A stretch of 64,000 nucleotides of DNA, from positions 1-64,000 of the forward strand of contig JBCCGK010000005.1 in the NCBI GenBank assembly GCA_039029315.1, read 5' to 3'. The notes under the pieces are model-generated. The model was not told the origin of the DNA and did not search any database. It saw nothing but the letters and a program-made list of their open reading frames with translations. The translations under genes were made by a program, and so were the position numbers. The DNA comes from JBCCCJ01 sp039029315 (GTDB lineage: Bacteria > Bacteroidota > Bacteroidia > J057). How positions within the stretch are numbered: position 1 is the first letter of the stretch; the number at the start of each line of letters is the position of its first letter. Below are positions 38,129 through 46,525 of the stretch, piece by piece.

Positions 38129-38569
38129 CTAGGTCCTGATTAACTGAGTCAGCCGATCCATCATGAGCTCCCAGGCCTGATTGCGTTCTGACATATTGTG
38201 AGGAAGAAAGTCAAATTTTTGAGAAAGGCTCAGTTCCGTCTGCTCTGAGCCGATTTCTTTCAATTGGATGTTGACCACACTGGTCGGAGGATCTCCTGTC
38301 AATCCCTGATACCTTAGACTAAAGACTAAGGAATGGGGTGGGTCAATCTCGATATACTGTCCCTGAATGTAGAAAGATCGACCTTTTGATTCCTTCAGTT
38401 GGATGTTGTACAAGCCACCAATCTGAGTGTCCAATTCGACGGTTCCGACCGTCATATCTTTGGGACCAAACCATTGAGCGATAAGATCTGCTTGAACCAA
38501 ATACTCAAACAAATCGGTTTGAGAGCACGAAAAACTCCTCTGAACGTAAATCCTAGATTGCGGGACCAT
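38129..38569 (-). CDS. SRPBCC/AHSA1 family protein
   Basis: 146 aa of the START/Aha1 ligand-binding fold: IYVQRSFSCSQTDLFEYLVQADLIAQWFGPKDM and the later VFSLRYQGLTGDPPTSVV and LTQLIRT helix. Binds a hydrophobic ligand in related proteins; ligand unknown. It overlaps the upstream ArsR gene by 17 bases, a common ArsR-AHSA1 pairing. Cytoplasmic. Confidence 0.88.
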   Translation of the reverse strand: MVPQSRIYVQRSFSCSQTDLFEYLVQADLIAQWFGPKDMTVGTVELDTQIGGLYNIQLKESKGRSFYIQGQYIEIDPPHSLVFSLRYQGLTGDPPTSVVNIQLKEIGSEQTELSLSQKFDFLPHNMSERNQAWELMMDRLTQLIRT

Positions 38570-38906
38570 CTGATTTTTTTTGTTGAATTAAGGCATCCAA
38601 TTGATCAAAAGATTCATTCCAGAAGTTGGAATAAAAAGACATCCAGCGAAGAGATTCTCGAAAGGCATGCCTGTTCAGAGACAAAACCCGGTATTTTCCT
38701 TCCTTGCGTTTGTGCAAGATTCCCGCTCGCTCCAGCTTGTTGATATGCTTGCTCAAGGCCTGAAAAGAGAAGTCTGAAAATAACTCAGACAGTTCCATAA
38801 GCGTCGAGTCCTTGGCATGAAGCAGTTCGACGATTTTGCGGCGGTTTTTATCTGCAAGGGCAGAAAATACCAGATCTTCCTCTGTTAATTCACTTTTTGT
38901 CTTCAT
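38553..38906 (-). CDS. ArsR-family winged-helix transcriptional regulator
   Basis: 117 aa. The winged helix-turn-helix is clear: VFSALADKNRRKIVELL, then LMELSELFSDFSFQALSKHINKLERAGIL and RVLSLN. No metal-binding ELCVCDL motif, so it is probably not a metal sensor. Start ATG 38906, not the TTG before it. It begins 4 bases after the stop of the 101-aa gene and overlaps the AHSA1 gene, so all three are one operon, probably autoregulated. Confidence 0.88.
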   Translation of the reverse strand: MKTKSELTEEDLVFSALADKNRRKIVELLHAKDSTLMELSELFSDFSFQALSKHINKLERAGILHKRKEGKYRVLSLNRHAFRESLRWMSFYSNFWNESFDQLDALIQQKKSDGPAI

Positions 38907-38909
38907 CAA

Positions 38910-39215
38910 TTATAGGTCAAATCCTGCTGCTACCAGGCTCAGCTTGGTGGATGTTGGTCCTTCAATTGGATTGCTGGCCTTGAGAGCTGTTCGAAAGGCT
39001 GTAAACTCTTCTACCCCATTCAATTTAGCAATGGTTTCTGCATCCTTTCCAATATTGATATGGACAAAGGTCTGTCCATCTTCCAGGGTATAAGTGGAAT
39101 ACATCATGCCTTCAATCGGATTTGCTTTCAAGCGATCCATCACTTTGCGGATGTTCGCTTTGTTTTGTTCGACATAATTCTCTTGAACTTTGTACTGTAC
39201 TTTGACTGCATTCAT
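38910..39215 (-). CDS. Small protein, ABM/ferredoxin-like (weak call)
   Basis: 101 aa, soluble, no signal. The pattern of a beta strand (VQYKVQENYV), a helix (NKANIRKVMDRLK), a strand (GMMYSTYTLEDGQTFVHINIG) and a helix (EFTAFRTALKA) fits a dimeric alpha/beta-barrel fold such as the antibiotic-biosynthesis-monooxygenase (ABM) type, but no diagnostic motif is visible. It is first in the ArsR/AHSA1 operon. The 8-bp tandem repeat 39220-39250 lies 5 bases upstream of its ATG. Confidence 0.65.
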   Translation of the reverse strand: MNAVKVQYKVQENYVEQNKANIRKVMDRLKANPIEGMMYSTYTLEDGQTFVHINIGKDAETIAKLNGVEEFTAFRTALKASNPIEGPTSTKLSLVAAGFDL

Positions 39216-39219
39216 TTTG

Positions 39220-39250
39220 TTATTGGTTATTGGGTTATTGGGTTATTGGG
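39220..39250. repeat. 8-bp tandem repeat (TTATTGGG) before the small-protein operon
   Basis: TTATTGG followed by three exact TTATTGGG units (39227-39250). It ends 5 bases from the start codon of the minus-strand gene, so on that strand it forms the leader. The same kind of unit is found before cutC at 52.2 kb. Confidence 0.8.
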
Positions 39251-39358
39251 TTTAGGAGTGGGACAAAGGTGATAAATAATTTTCATTCAACCAAAAAGTT
39301 GAATGAAGTTTGTGAAAATTAGAAGCACTAAAACGCAGGGATTTATTGAATGCCTTTG

Positions 39359-39387
39359 TTTCAGTACCTGTTCGAACAGTCTCTAAG
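39359..39387 (+). repeat. Possible remnant of MITE-like element right end
   Basis: TTTCAGTACC...AACAGTCTCTAAG resembles the right end of the element (TCTCAGCAC...AACAGTCTCTAAG), with the terminal AACAGTCTCTAAG identical. No internal hairpin remains. Confidence 0.4.
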
Positions 39388-39508
39388 ACATACAACAAAA
39401 AAAAATGGTCGGAAACTGATTTCGAAACAGCTTGATTCCTTCCTGTTTTTCCTTCTAATTCGCATTGTTTCCAATTCAAGATAGACTGTTTTTCCAAGTT
39501 GAAAACCC

Positions 39509-40585
39509 ATGACGGCAGCTCCTAAGATACTGAAGGTTGGGGTCCTCGGATGTGGACCTATTGCCCAATTTACGCATTTTGAGTCTTGCCAAAAGGCCCA
39601 AAATGTAGAATTATACGCCATTTGTGATGCAGCTGAGGAGTTACTTCAGCGAATGACTGATCGTTGGGAGCCTAGAAAAGCATTTGAGTCCTATCAAGAC
39701 ATGTTGGCGGATCCAGAATTGGATGCCGTAATCATCGCAACATCAGATCCCTTCCATGTTCCTCTTTCCCTAATGGCTATTCGAGCAGGTAAACATGTAT
39801 TGGTAGAAAAACCCTTAAGCCACTCGATCGAGGAATGTTTGGCCTTGCAAGAAGCCGCTGAAGAACAGAATATTCATGTGCAAGTGGGTCATATGAAGCG
39901 TTTTGATCCTGGAATCGGTTATGCACAGGCGTTTATTGAGCAGAAGATGGGAGAAATATTGGCACTTAAAGCCTGGTATGGAGACAATACCCATCGGTAT
40001 ACCATGACTGACAATGTTCAGCCCTTGGCGGTCCATAGCCAGCAAGCAGTCAAACCGTCTTCTGATCCTAAAGCCGATCTTGAACGCTATTATATGATGG
40101 CCCATGGAAGTCATTTGTTAGATACGGCCATGTTTTTGGGTGGAAAGATTGGTCGGATATCTGCCAGTTTTCGTCAAAGGTTTGATGCCTACTGCTGGTT
40201 TGTAGATGTGGAATTTGTGAACGGTGCGATGGGGCATCTGGATCTGACAATCAAGATACGGGGAGATTGGCATGAGGGCTTTCAGGTATATGGAGAACAA
40301 GGGAGTGTATTCGCCAAGACAGACAATCCCTGGTTGTACAAAAGCAGTGAGGTATCCTGCTATTATGAGCCGGAACAACAGTACTATCGACCATTAGGAG
40401 CCGATGGGTTTTCCTATCGACGACAATTGGAGCATTTTGCAGATGTCCTGTTGAAAAAAATCCCACCGGTCGGAACAAATATAGAAGAGGGCCTTCAGAT
40501 CGTCAAAGGCATGATTGCGATTCGAGATTCTGTTCGTTTGAATAAACCAATCTATCTTGATGAGATTCGAAGTGGAGAATTGTGA
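39509..40585 (+). CDS. Gfo/Idh/MocA family NAD(P)-dependent oxidoreductase
   Basis: 358 aa. Rossmann start VGVLGCGPIAQFTHFESC, then YAICDAAEELL, ATSDPFHVPLSLMAIRAGKHVLVEKPLSHS (EKP motif, catalytic Lys), then VGHMKRFDPGIGYAQ; the C-terminal domain carries DTAMFLGGKIGRISA and a HxxD-like RYYMMAHGSHLLDTA. Acts on a sugar or cyclitol with NAD(P); substrate unknown. No signal peptide, so cytoplasmic, and no operon partner. The start follows an AT-rich stretch. Confidence 0.92.
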   Translation: MTAAPKILKVGVLGCGPIAQFTHFESCQKAQNVELYAICDAAEELLQRMTDRWEPRKAFESYQDMLADPELDAVIIATSDPFHVPLSLMAIRAGKHVLVEKPLSHSIEECLALQEAAEEQNIHVQVGHMKRFDPGIGYAQAFIEQKMGEILALKAWYGDNTHRYTMTDNVQPLAVHSQQAVKPSSDPKADLERYYMMAHGSHLLDTAMFLGGKIGRISASFRQRFDAYCWFVDVEFVNGAMGHLDLTIKIRGDWHEGFQVYGEQGSVFAKTDNPWLYKSSEVSCYYEPEQQYYRPLGADGFSYRRQLEHFADVLLKKIPPVGTNIEEGLQIVKGMIAIRDSVRLNKPIYLDEIRSGEL

Positions 40586-40678
40586 GAAAGGAATCGGAGA
40601 GAACTTTCCTACAGAAACCGATTCTCCCATCTAAAGGAGGATGGAGGATGGGTTTCTATAGGTATTTCAGCAGAATGA

Positions 40679-40764
40679 AGAGCTCAACACCAGAGACCGT
40701 TACGCAATTAATCGGATGGTCTGCAGCACCAGCGAGTTGAGGTGATGTCCTAGTGTTGAGCTCT
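40679..40764. repeat. Long structured inverted repeat downstream of serine hydrolase gene
   Basis: AGAGCTCAACAC and GTGTTGAGCTCT pair over 12 bp around a 62-base interior that itself has AGACC/GGTCT and CACC/GGTG stems, a three-way junction. It lies 14 bases past the stop of the minus-strand serine hydrolase. The outer stem contains GCTCAAC and GTTGAGC, matching the RYYYAAC/GTTRRRY form of integron attC sites, but no integrase or cassette array is present. A transcript-end structure is more likely. Confidence 0.6.
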
Positions 40765-40777
40765 GGATTTGTATGCT

Positions 40778-41995
40778 TTATACTCCCAAGGCAATCCGCT
40801 CCAGTTCATCATACATACTCCTTACGTTCCCTGGTTGGGCAGTCGTAGGATAAAAATTCCCTTCAATTGGGGAATCAATGAATCCTGCAAAATTGGCACT
40901 AATACACAGATAGACTCCCTGCTTGGGATAATAGCGCATCTCGTGTGCGCCGCCTAATGATCCTCCATTGTGGCCAATACGGCGTCCAAAATCGTCTTTG
41001 AGAAACGTGATTTCTAGCCCCAGGCCTTCTGCAAAGAATTCTGATTCAGAATACATCATGGCAGCATCTTGCATGCTATCGACCATGGCTGGACTCAGAA
41101 TATTACCTTCAAACAAGGCTTTGAGAAAGAGATAATTGTCATATGGATGTACAATCATCCCATCATGGCCAATGTTCATTTGAGAAAAATTGCTTTCCCA
41201 GGCAGTTGAGTTCTGAAGTTTGCCATTGCCATACAGGTCGATATAGCAATTGGATAGGCCTGTGGGAGAGGGATAAGCTGCTTCGTTCTTATAGAAGGTC
41301 CTGCTCAGGCCCAATGGCTGAATGATCTTGTCGGTCAGTGCCTTGGCATGATTGCCATAGACCTGATCCATGATGAGGGCAAGCACGGTTGTATTGGTGT
41401 TGGAATAAGACACATCGGTACCTGGTTCAAACAAAGGACTCTTTTGTTGGATGTAATCGAGGTAATCATCCTGAGTATAAGTCCGGTTCAGGTTGTGGAG
41501 ATAATCAGTCACATGATCAATGTTCTCAATAAAATCCGGAATCCCAGATGTGTGATTCATCAGTTGCTGGACAGTGATTCGGGAGCTATTGGGAATCTTT
41601 TGGGCATGAGATTCCGACAAATACTGATCTATCGGTTTGTCCAATTCAAGCAAGCCATCTTCTGCCAATGCCAAAGCTGCCACGACATGATAAGTTTTGG
41701 CAAGGCTGGCAGAAAAAAACAAATTACAAGGATTCATGGGTTCGGCAGTCTCAATCACTGCCTTCCCGGCTGCGCCAACCCATAATCCTTCGTTTGGGGT
41801 ATAGATAGCCGCAACAACTCCAGGAACACCTTTACTGACATATTCTTCCAATGCAGATTGGAATTCGGCTGCTTTGGCATGTGTAGGAGAGGATGGAAAG
41901 ACATCCTGACAAGCCTGATAGGGCGCAATAGCTTCCTGATTACAGGAAATGCACATCAGACCAACAAGTAGGAATAGATATAGGTTCGTCTTCAT
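40778..41995 (-). CDS. Serine hydrolase lipoprotein (beta-lactamase/DD-peptidase fold, class C-like)
   Basis: 405-aa lipoprotein (LMCISC, Cys18). Serine nucleophile in S97-L-A-K100 (SASLAKTYH), second motif Y197-S-N in DVSYSNTNT, and a third HNGGSLGG triad near residue 352. QLMNHTSGIPDF is the familiar loop of esterase/DD-peptidase-like members. Periplasmic or surface. True beta-lactamase activity cannot be assumed. The start is 2 bases after the stop of the outer-membrane protein gene, so they are one operon. Confidence 0.9.
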   Translation of the reverse strand: MKTNLYLFLLVGLMCISCNQEAIAPYQACQDVFPSSPTHAKAAEFQSALEEYVSKGVPGVVAAIYTPNEGLWVGAAGKAVIETAEPMNPCNLFFSASLAKTYHVVAALALAEDGLLELDKPIDQYLSESHAQKIPNSSRITVQQLMNHTSGIPDFIENIDHVTDYLHNLNRTYTQDDYLDYIQQKSPLFEPGTDVSYSNTNTTVLALIMDQVYGNHAKALTDKIIQPLGLSRTFYKNEAAYPSPTGLSNCYIDLYGNGKLQNSTAWESNFSQMNIGHDGMIVHPYDNYLFLKALFEGNILSPAMVDSMQDAAMMYSESEFFAEGLGLEITFLKDDFGRRIGHNGGSLGGAHEMRYYPKQGVYLCISANFAGFIDSPIEGNFYPTTAQPGNVRSMYDELERIALGV

Positions 41996-41997
41996 GA

Positions 41998-42603
41998 TTA
42001 ATTCTTTTGGTAGGTGAAGGTGTATTGTGCGCCAAGCTGTACAAAGCTATGCGGAAAAAGTGTGGTGAATTGACTGTGAGGGACTTGCCCTTTCCATTCA
42101 TATTCTATATAAGGCTTGATGGGAATCTGCGTCTGTTTTTCGAGATCCCATCCCATTCTGGCACCAAGACCTATCAATAATCCGCCTCTTCCGAAATCGG
42201 TAACCTGTTGATAACTTCCATTCTCTTGCAGAGCAAATACTTGTTTGCCACTGAAAGTATGCAGATACCCCAGCCCCACTTTGGGCCCAATACTCAACCC
42301 AAAATTGGTTTGGAAATCTCGCATCAGGCTAGTGTAGAGCAAGATTCCTTGCCCAAGTTCCTGATGCCTGTACCATGTCATGTCGATATCCTGTCCCCAG
42401 TTACTGATTTTTCCTTGTTTGAGGACAAAGGTGGTACCGATGGAGATGCCCCAATTTAGCGGGCGCTTGATCGGGTTTTTGAAGGGCATGCCTACGCTGT
42501 GGGTAACCAGGCCAATGCGCAAGGGGATCATGGCCTTGTCCTGCTGCGCAAATGCCGATGACAGCAGGAAGAAAAAGATGAAGGTGTGAATGATTAATTT
42601 CAT
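41998..42603 (-). CDS. Outer-membrane beta-barrel-like protein, unknown
   Basis: 201 aa. Signal peptide MKLIIHTFIFFFLLSSAFAQ from the ATG at 42603; the frame extends upstream to a GTG at 42624. The rest shows alternating strands (GISIGTTFVLKQGKIS; GILLYTSLMRDFQTN; GLLIGLGARMGWDLE; IPIKPYIEYEW) and ends FVQLGAQYTFTYQ, as in small outer-membrane barrels. It is directly followed by the serine hydrolase gene. Confidence 0.75.
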   Translation of the reverse strand: MKLIIHTFIFFFLLSSAFAQQDKAMIPLRIGLVTHSVGMPFKNPIKRPLNWGISIGTTFVLKQGKISNWGQDIDMTWYRHQELGQGILLYTSLMRDFQTNFGLSIGPKVGLGYLHTFSGKQVFALQENGSYQQVTDFGRGGLLIGLGARMGWDLEKQTQIPIKPYIEYEWKGQVPHSQFTTLFPHSFVQLGAQYTFTYQKN

Positions 42604-42673
42604 TGGGTGTTTGTTTATTTTCACCCAAGGTCTACCTTTTTGCCTTTATTTCATTGTAAAAAGTGGACAAGTA

Positions 42674-42836
42674 AGAGACTGTTTGAAAATCTGTCACTTA
42701 TTTTTTGTATTCGTCTTTTTTCCTCATCCTACAGCTTTTTTTGTTCTCATAGCCCCACTATGAGAACAAAAAAGAGCCTTGTTTGAGAAAAAAATACATC
42801 ATAAAAATTCTCAGCACAAATTTCAAAACAGTCTCT
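42674..42836 (+). mobile_element. MITE-like element, full copy
   Basis: 163 bp. The left end AGAGACTGTTTGAAA and right end TTTCAAAACAGTCTCT are inverted repeats with one extra base. The interior holds a perfect hairpin (TTTTTTGTTCTCATAG / CTATGAGAACAAAAAA, 4-6-base loop). Nearly the same sequence occurs at 1-141, its left 50 bases occur in reverse at 55923-55973, and its right end may recur at 39359. The flanks show short TAA/AAG-type ends; a clean target-site duplication was not proven. No transposase with this end was seen. The bases to 43065 around it hold no gene. Confidence 0.75.
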
Positions 42837-43065
42837 AAGCAAGGGGACAAATGTATATTTGACAATCATATTCCACCCTCTCGCTCTCCCGCCAGCGGGA
42901 GAAATCAACCCACCAGGCCAGGAATCAACGATTTTTCCTTTGTCGGAGGGAGGAATAGAATAAGCATATGTAAATTTTTTATTCAAAATTGTCCCCCTGC
43001 TTATTAGTGGATTTTACATGAAAAAATATCGCATATGGAACCGATTATTTTTTGTCTTAGGCCTA

Positions 43066-43878
43066 TTAGGCATAAAGGCTTTTTCCAACCTCATACCGTT
43101 CTTTCATGAAGGTTTGGGGACTAGAGGCCGTATATTTTTGAAATTCTTTGATGAGGTGGGCTTGATCATGGAAGCCATGATCTGCGACCAATTGCATCCA
43201 ATCCTGATCTTTTGATCTTCGTAGATCTTCGAGTATGTGTTTGAAGCGGATATTCTGTAAAAACCGTTTGGGGGATTGTCCGATTTTTTTCCAAAATAGC
43301 CTATCCAATGTCCGATAGTTACAAGTCAAGGATTCACAGATAGCCTTCAATCGAATTTGACCCTTGGAGGAATTGATCTGTTCTATGATGAATTCCAGTT
43401 GGGAATCGGGCCGATAATTCCGTTCGATCTGCTCCTGGACAAAAATTTCCAGAATGGGAATTCTCTCCTGCATAGATTCGCACGCAGACAACTGTTGTTG
43501 CAAAGCGCGAATTTGTGTTGGGGAAATATCCTTCAAAGAAGTGATTTGATCATGAAATTTGCGGGAATGAATCCCTGTCAAAGCGAAGGCTGCATGTGGT
43601 TTCATCCGCATCCAAATGGCTTCCACCTCTGCTGGTAAGGAAATCTTGAATTGATGATCAAAATGACCGACCAATGCAATGTCAGGCAGTTGTTCAAATG
43701 TTCCCTGATTCCGCTTTACCTCTGGATTTTCCCGAAACGAAATCACCAAATCTGTATAGCCAGTCGGATAACCTGTCAGGAATTGATCCGCCTCTAATTC
43801 TGACCCTTTGCTAAGAATCTTGATCGATTCTACATGAGGCTGAAGAGGAAAGGAAGGAGGGATGATGGAAAGATTCAC
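43066..43878 (-). CDS. AraC-family transcriptional regulator
   Basis: 270 aa, starting at GTG 43878; no ATG is in a better place. The C-terminal double HTH is clear (FIIEQINSSKGQIRLKAICESLTCNYRTLDRLFWKKIGQSPKRFLQNIRFKHIL in parts; ADHGFHDQAHLIKEFQKYTASSPQTF). N-terminal about 150 residues are a sensing domain with YTDLVISFRENPEV and FKISLP, related to the cupin-like DUF6597-type domain of many Bacteroidota AraC proteins. Ligand and target unknown. It is divergent from nadR at 44072. Confidence 0.88.
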   Translation of the reverse strand: MNLSIIPPSFPLQPHVESIKILSKGSELEADQFLTGYPTGYTDLVISFRENPEVKRNQGTFEQLPDIALVGHFDHQFKISLPAEVEAIWMRMKPHAAFALTGIHSRKFHDQITSLKDISPTQIRALQQQLSACESMQERIPILEIFVQEQIERNYRPDSQLEFIIEQINSSKGQIRLKAICESLTCNYRTLDRLFWKKIGQSPKRFLQNIRFKHILEDLRRSKDQDWMQLVADHGFHDQAHLIKEFQKYTASSPQTFMKERYEVGKSLYA

Positions 43879-44071
43879 AGGGAAATTTCTTGTTGGGCTT
43901 TGTTTTCATAAACGACAATCGAAACAGAAGGATGGTTTCTCTGAAAAAAAATTAGGCCAGCAGCTTCCAACATATACGCATATCTAGGATTGGAGGAAAC
44001 ATCAAGATAGTTGCTGATTTGCACAAGTTTTTTTCAATGCGTTCTTTGGGGTGGAAATGAACATTTGAGGG

Positions 44072-45070
44072 ATGATAACAGGATTTACTTGCGGCAAATT
44101 CCTCCCTTTTCACAAAGGACATGAAGCATTGATCCGATTTGGATTGGAGCATTGTGATGAATTGACGGTGCTGGTGTGTGCAAGTGATCAAGAACTGATT
44201 TCAGGAGAAACAAGGGCAGCATGGATACGAAATACATGTTCACAAGATCCAGGATTGATCGTAAAAGTCCTTCCATATAAGGAATCACAGTTGCCCAATA
44301 CATCCGAGAGTTCAAGAAGGGTATCGAAAATCTGGGCATCGGAATTTCGGAGATGGGTCCCAAATGCCAACATCTTTTTTTCTTCCGAACCATATGGGGC
44401 CTATGTTGCGGACTTTATGAATATCCAGCATTTATCCTTTGATCTTTCTCGCACAACTGTTCCTGTCTCTGCTACACAAATACGAGAGAATCCAGGGGCT
44501 TTTTGGGAATATCTTCCGGTGGCTGTTCGGCCAAATTATTGCAAAAAAGTCGTGATTCTTGGAACAGAGTCTACCGGAAAGTCTACCTTGACAAAACAAT
44601 TGGCGAATCATTATAAAGTCCCTTTTGTGGCTGAGGCAGGCCGTGATCTGATCTCCAATTCTCGAGAATTTGCCTTAGAAGAGTTGTATCTGGTAGCCCG
44701 CGCTCATGCCGGAGCGATTGCAAAGGCTGTGAAACAGGGATATCCCTTGATAATTGTGGATACAGATATCCATATCACACAATCCTATGCTCGGCTGTTT
44801 TTTGACAAACAGTTGGAGATAGAGGAGGCCGTTTATACAACCAATAAAGCTGATATCTACCTGTACTTGACCGCAGATGTCCCATTGGTGCAAGACGGGA
44901 CCAGGCTTGGGGAAGCCGCCAGACAATCACTTGATGCCTCTCATCGACGCGTGTTAAGTGAGTATTCAATTAAGCCCATCGAAATAGCAGGTGAATGGGA
45001 AGGCAGAAAGCGCAAGGCCATCGAAACCATTGACAGACTTTTCTTACCTTCGGGCCAAAAAATCACATGA
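44072..45070 (+). CDS. nadR: NadR-type NMN adenylyltransferase / ribosylnicotinamide kinase
   Basis: 332 aa, two domains. Residues 1-155: nucleotidyltransferase with GKFLPFHKGHEAL (HxGH) and SATQIREN. Residues 160-332: kinase with Walker A GTESTGKST at 164-172, followed by an AEAGRDLIS region. Together they convert ribosylnicotinamide to NMN and NMN to NAD. The N-terminal HTH repressor domain of enteric NadR is absent, so this is the enzyme-only form. Its stop overlaps the start of the decarboxylase gene (ATGA), so they are translationally coupled. Confidence 0.9.
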   Translation: MITGFTCGKFLPFHKGHEALIRFGLEHCDELTVLVCASDQELISGETRAAWIRNTCSQDPGLIVKVLPYKESQLPNTSESSRRVSKIWASEFRRWVPNANIFFSSEPYGAYVADFMNIQHLSFDLSRTTVPVSATQIRENPGAFWEYLPVAVRPNYCKKVVILGTESTGKSTLTKQLANHYKVPFVAEAGRDLISNSREFALEELYLVARAHAGAIAKAVKQGYPLIIVDTDIHITQSYARLFFDKQLEIEEAVYTTNKADIYLYLTADVPLVQDGTRLGEAARQSLDASHRRVLSEYSIKPIEIAGEWEGRKRKAIETIDRLFLPSGQKIT

Positions 45071-46518
45071 TACAGGAAGAAATCAGATCTGATTTTCAAC
45101 TGACAGAAGAGGAAATTCGCCATCTGGGAAGTCGAGTGCTGGATTTTCTGACAGATCACTGGACAAGCCTTCGCGACAAAAAGATTACAAATACGCTTCC
45201 TTTCGAGGAGATGTCAAAGCTGATTCCAGATGCTTTGCCCTGGGAAGGAAGATCTGCAGATGAAGTGTTGGACCATGTGGTACATCATGTGTTCAAACAC
45301 ATCCTGCATACGGATCATCCGCGTTTTTTTTCCTTTGTGCCTGCCCCTATGAATGTCATCGGCGCGATGGCGGATTTTTTGGTTGCTGGTTTCAATCCAT
45401 TTGCCGGACACTGGCTAGCTGGTTCAGGCCCAACCAAGGTGGAGTTGGTCACGATCGACTGGTTGCGGCAATTATGTGGATTTCCAGAGGCGGCTGGTGG
45501 CCTGTTCGTCAGTGGAGGATCGATGGCCAATCTAACTGCACTAGCCACCGCAAGGCATGTCAAAATGGGGGAGGAGTTTGCAGCGGGAACCATTTATTAT
45601 TCTCAACAAACCCATTCCTCCCTGGCAAAAGGACTTCGGATATTGGGCATTTCCAAAAAACGCTTGAGACCAATTCCAGTCAATGAGTCCTATCAGATAG
45701 ATCTGGAAGCCCTGGAAAATGTGATTCAAGAAGATATGGAGAATGGATTGCGCCCATTCTGTGTAGTAGGCAATGCCGGAACCACCAATACCGGGGCCAT
45801 TGATGACCTGAAAGGATTGGCGCGGATTGCGGATGTGCATGATCTATGGTTTCATGTGGATGGCGCTTATGGAGCAGCTGCCATCCTGACTGATCGGGGC
45901 AAAGAACTTCTCACAGGAATGGAACTGGCTGACTCGCTGACCATCGATCCACACAAGTGGTGGTTCCAGCCATTTGAAATTGGAGGCTTATTGGTTCGCA
46001 ACAAGCGATATCTCAAATCTCTCTTCTACGTAACTGCCGAATATCTCGAAGCTACTGAGCGGGAAGAACCCAAAGAGATCAGTTTTTTTAAGCATGGAAT
46101 CCAACTTACCCGTTCCTTTCGCGCTTTGAAGCTCTATATGTCCCTCAAAATATTTGGCCTGGCAAGCTTCAGCCAAGCCATCCAAAAGGGACTGGATTGG
46201 GCTGAATATGTGCAACAATTGCTAGAGGCTGATCCTGTATGGAGAGTTGTTAGCCCAGCGACTTTGGGAATCATTTGCTTTCAATATACCGCTCCTGACC
46301 TATCTCCAAGTGATATCAATGCCTTGAATCAGACCATTTCCAACAAGATGACCGAGGAAGGATTTGCACTTGTTCTGCCTACCCATCTTCGGGGACAGAC
46401 GGTCTTACGCATCTGTCCGATCCACCCAGCTCTAACGAAGCATGATCTGGACCAGACCATTTCGAAGTTGAAAACCTATGGCGATGAGATATTGATGAAC
46501 AGGGCATTTCGCTCATAA
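45067..46518 (+). CDS. PLP-dependent group II amino acid decarboxylase
   Basis: 483 aa of the aromatic-L-amino-acid/glutamate decarboxylase family. HPRFFSFVPAPMNVIGAMADFL near 80-100, GGSMANLTAL substrate motif, HVDGAYGAAA with the PLP-binding Asp, and the Schiff-base lysine at residue 297 in TIDPHKWW. Produces an amine and CO2; substrate (Trp, Tyr, DOPA, Glu or similar) cannot be set from motifs alone. It is the second gene of an overlapping pair with nadR. An unusual pairing, see findings. Confidence 0.92.
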   Translation: MIQEEIRSDFQLTEEEIRHLGSRVLDFLTDHWTSLRDKKITNTLPFEEMSKLIPDALPWEGRSADEVLDHVVHHVFKHILHTDHPRFFSFVPAPMNVIGAMADFLVAGFNPFAGHWLAGSGPTKVELVTIDWLRQLCGFPEAAGGLFVSGGSMANLTALATARHVKMGEEFAAGTIYYSQQTHSSLAKGLRILGISKKRLRPIPVNESYQIDLEALENVIQEDMENGLRPFCVVGNAGTTNTGAIDDLKGLARIADVHDLWFHVDGAYGAAAILTDRGKELLTGMELADSLTIDPHKWWFQPFEIGGLLVRNKRYLKSLFYVTAEYLEATEREEPKEISFFKHGIQLTRSFRALKLYMSLKIFGLASFSQAIQKGLDWAEYVQQLLEADPVWRVVSPATLGIICFQYTAPDLSPSDINALNQTISNKMTEEGFALVLPTHLRGQTVLRICPIHPALTKHDLDQTISKLKTYGDEILMNRAFRS

Positions 46519-46525
46519 GTCTGCT

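Noticed and set aside
40682..40761. Integron attC site as a firm call
   Set aside because: Ends fit the consensus, but any palindrome containing GTTRRRY does so; there is no integrase and no cassettes, so only a structured repeat is reported.
40778..41995. Class C beta-lactamase resistance gene
   Set aside because: Motifs SLAK, YSN and HNGG fit the broader serine-hydrolase family; the KTG motif typical of true AmpC is not seen.
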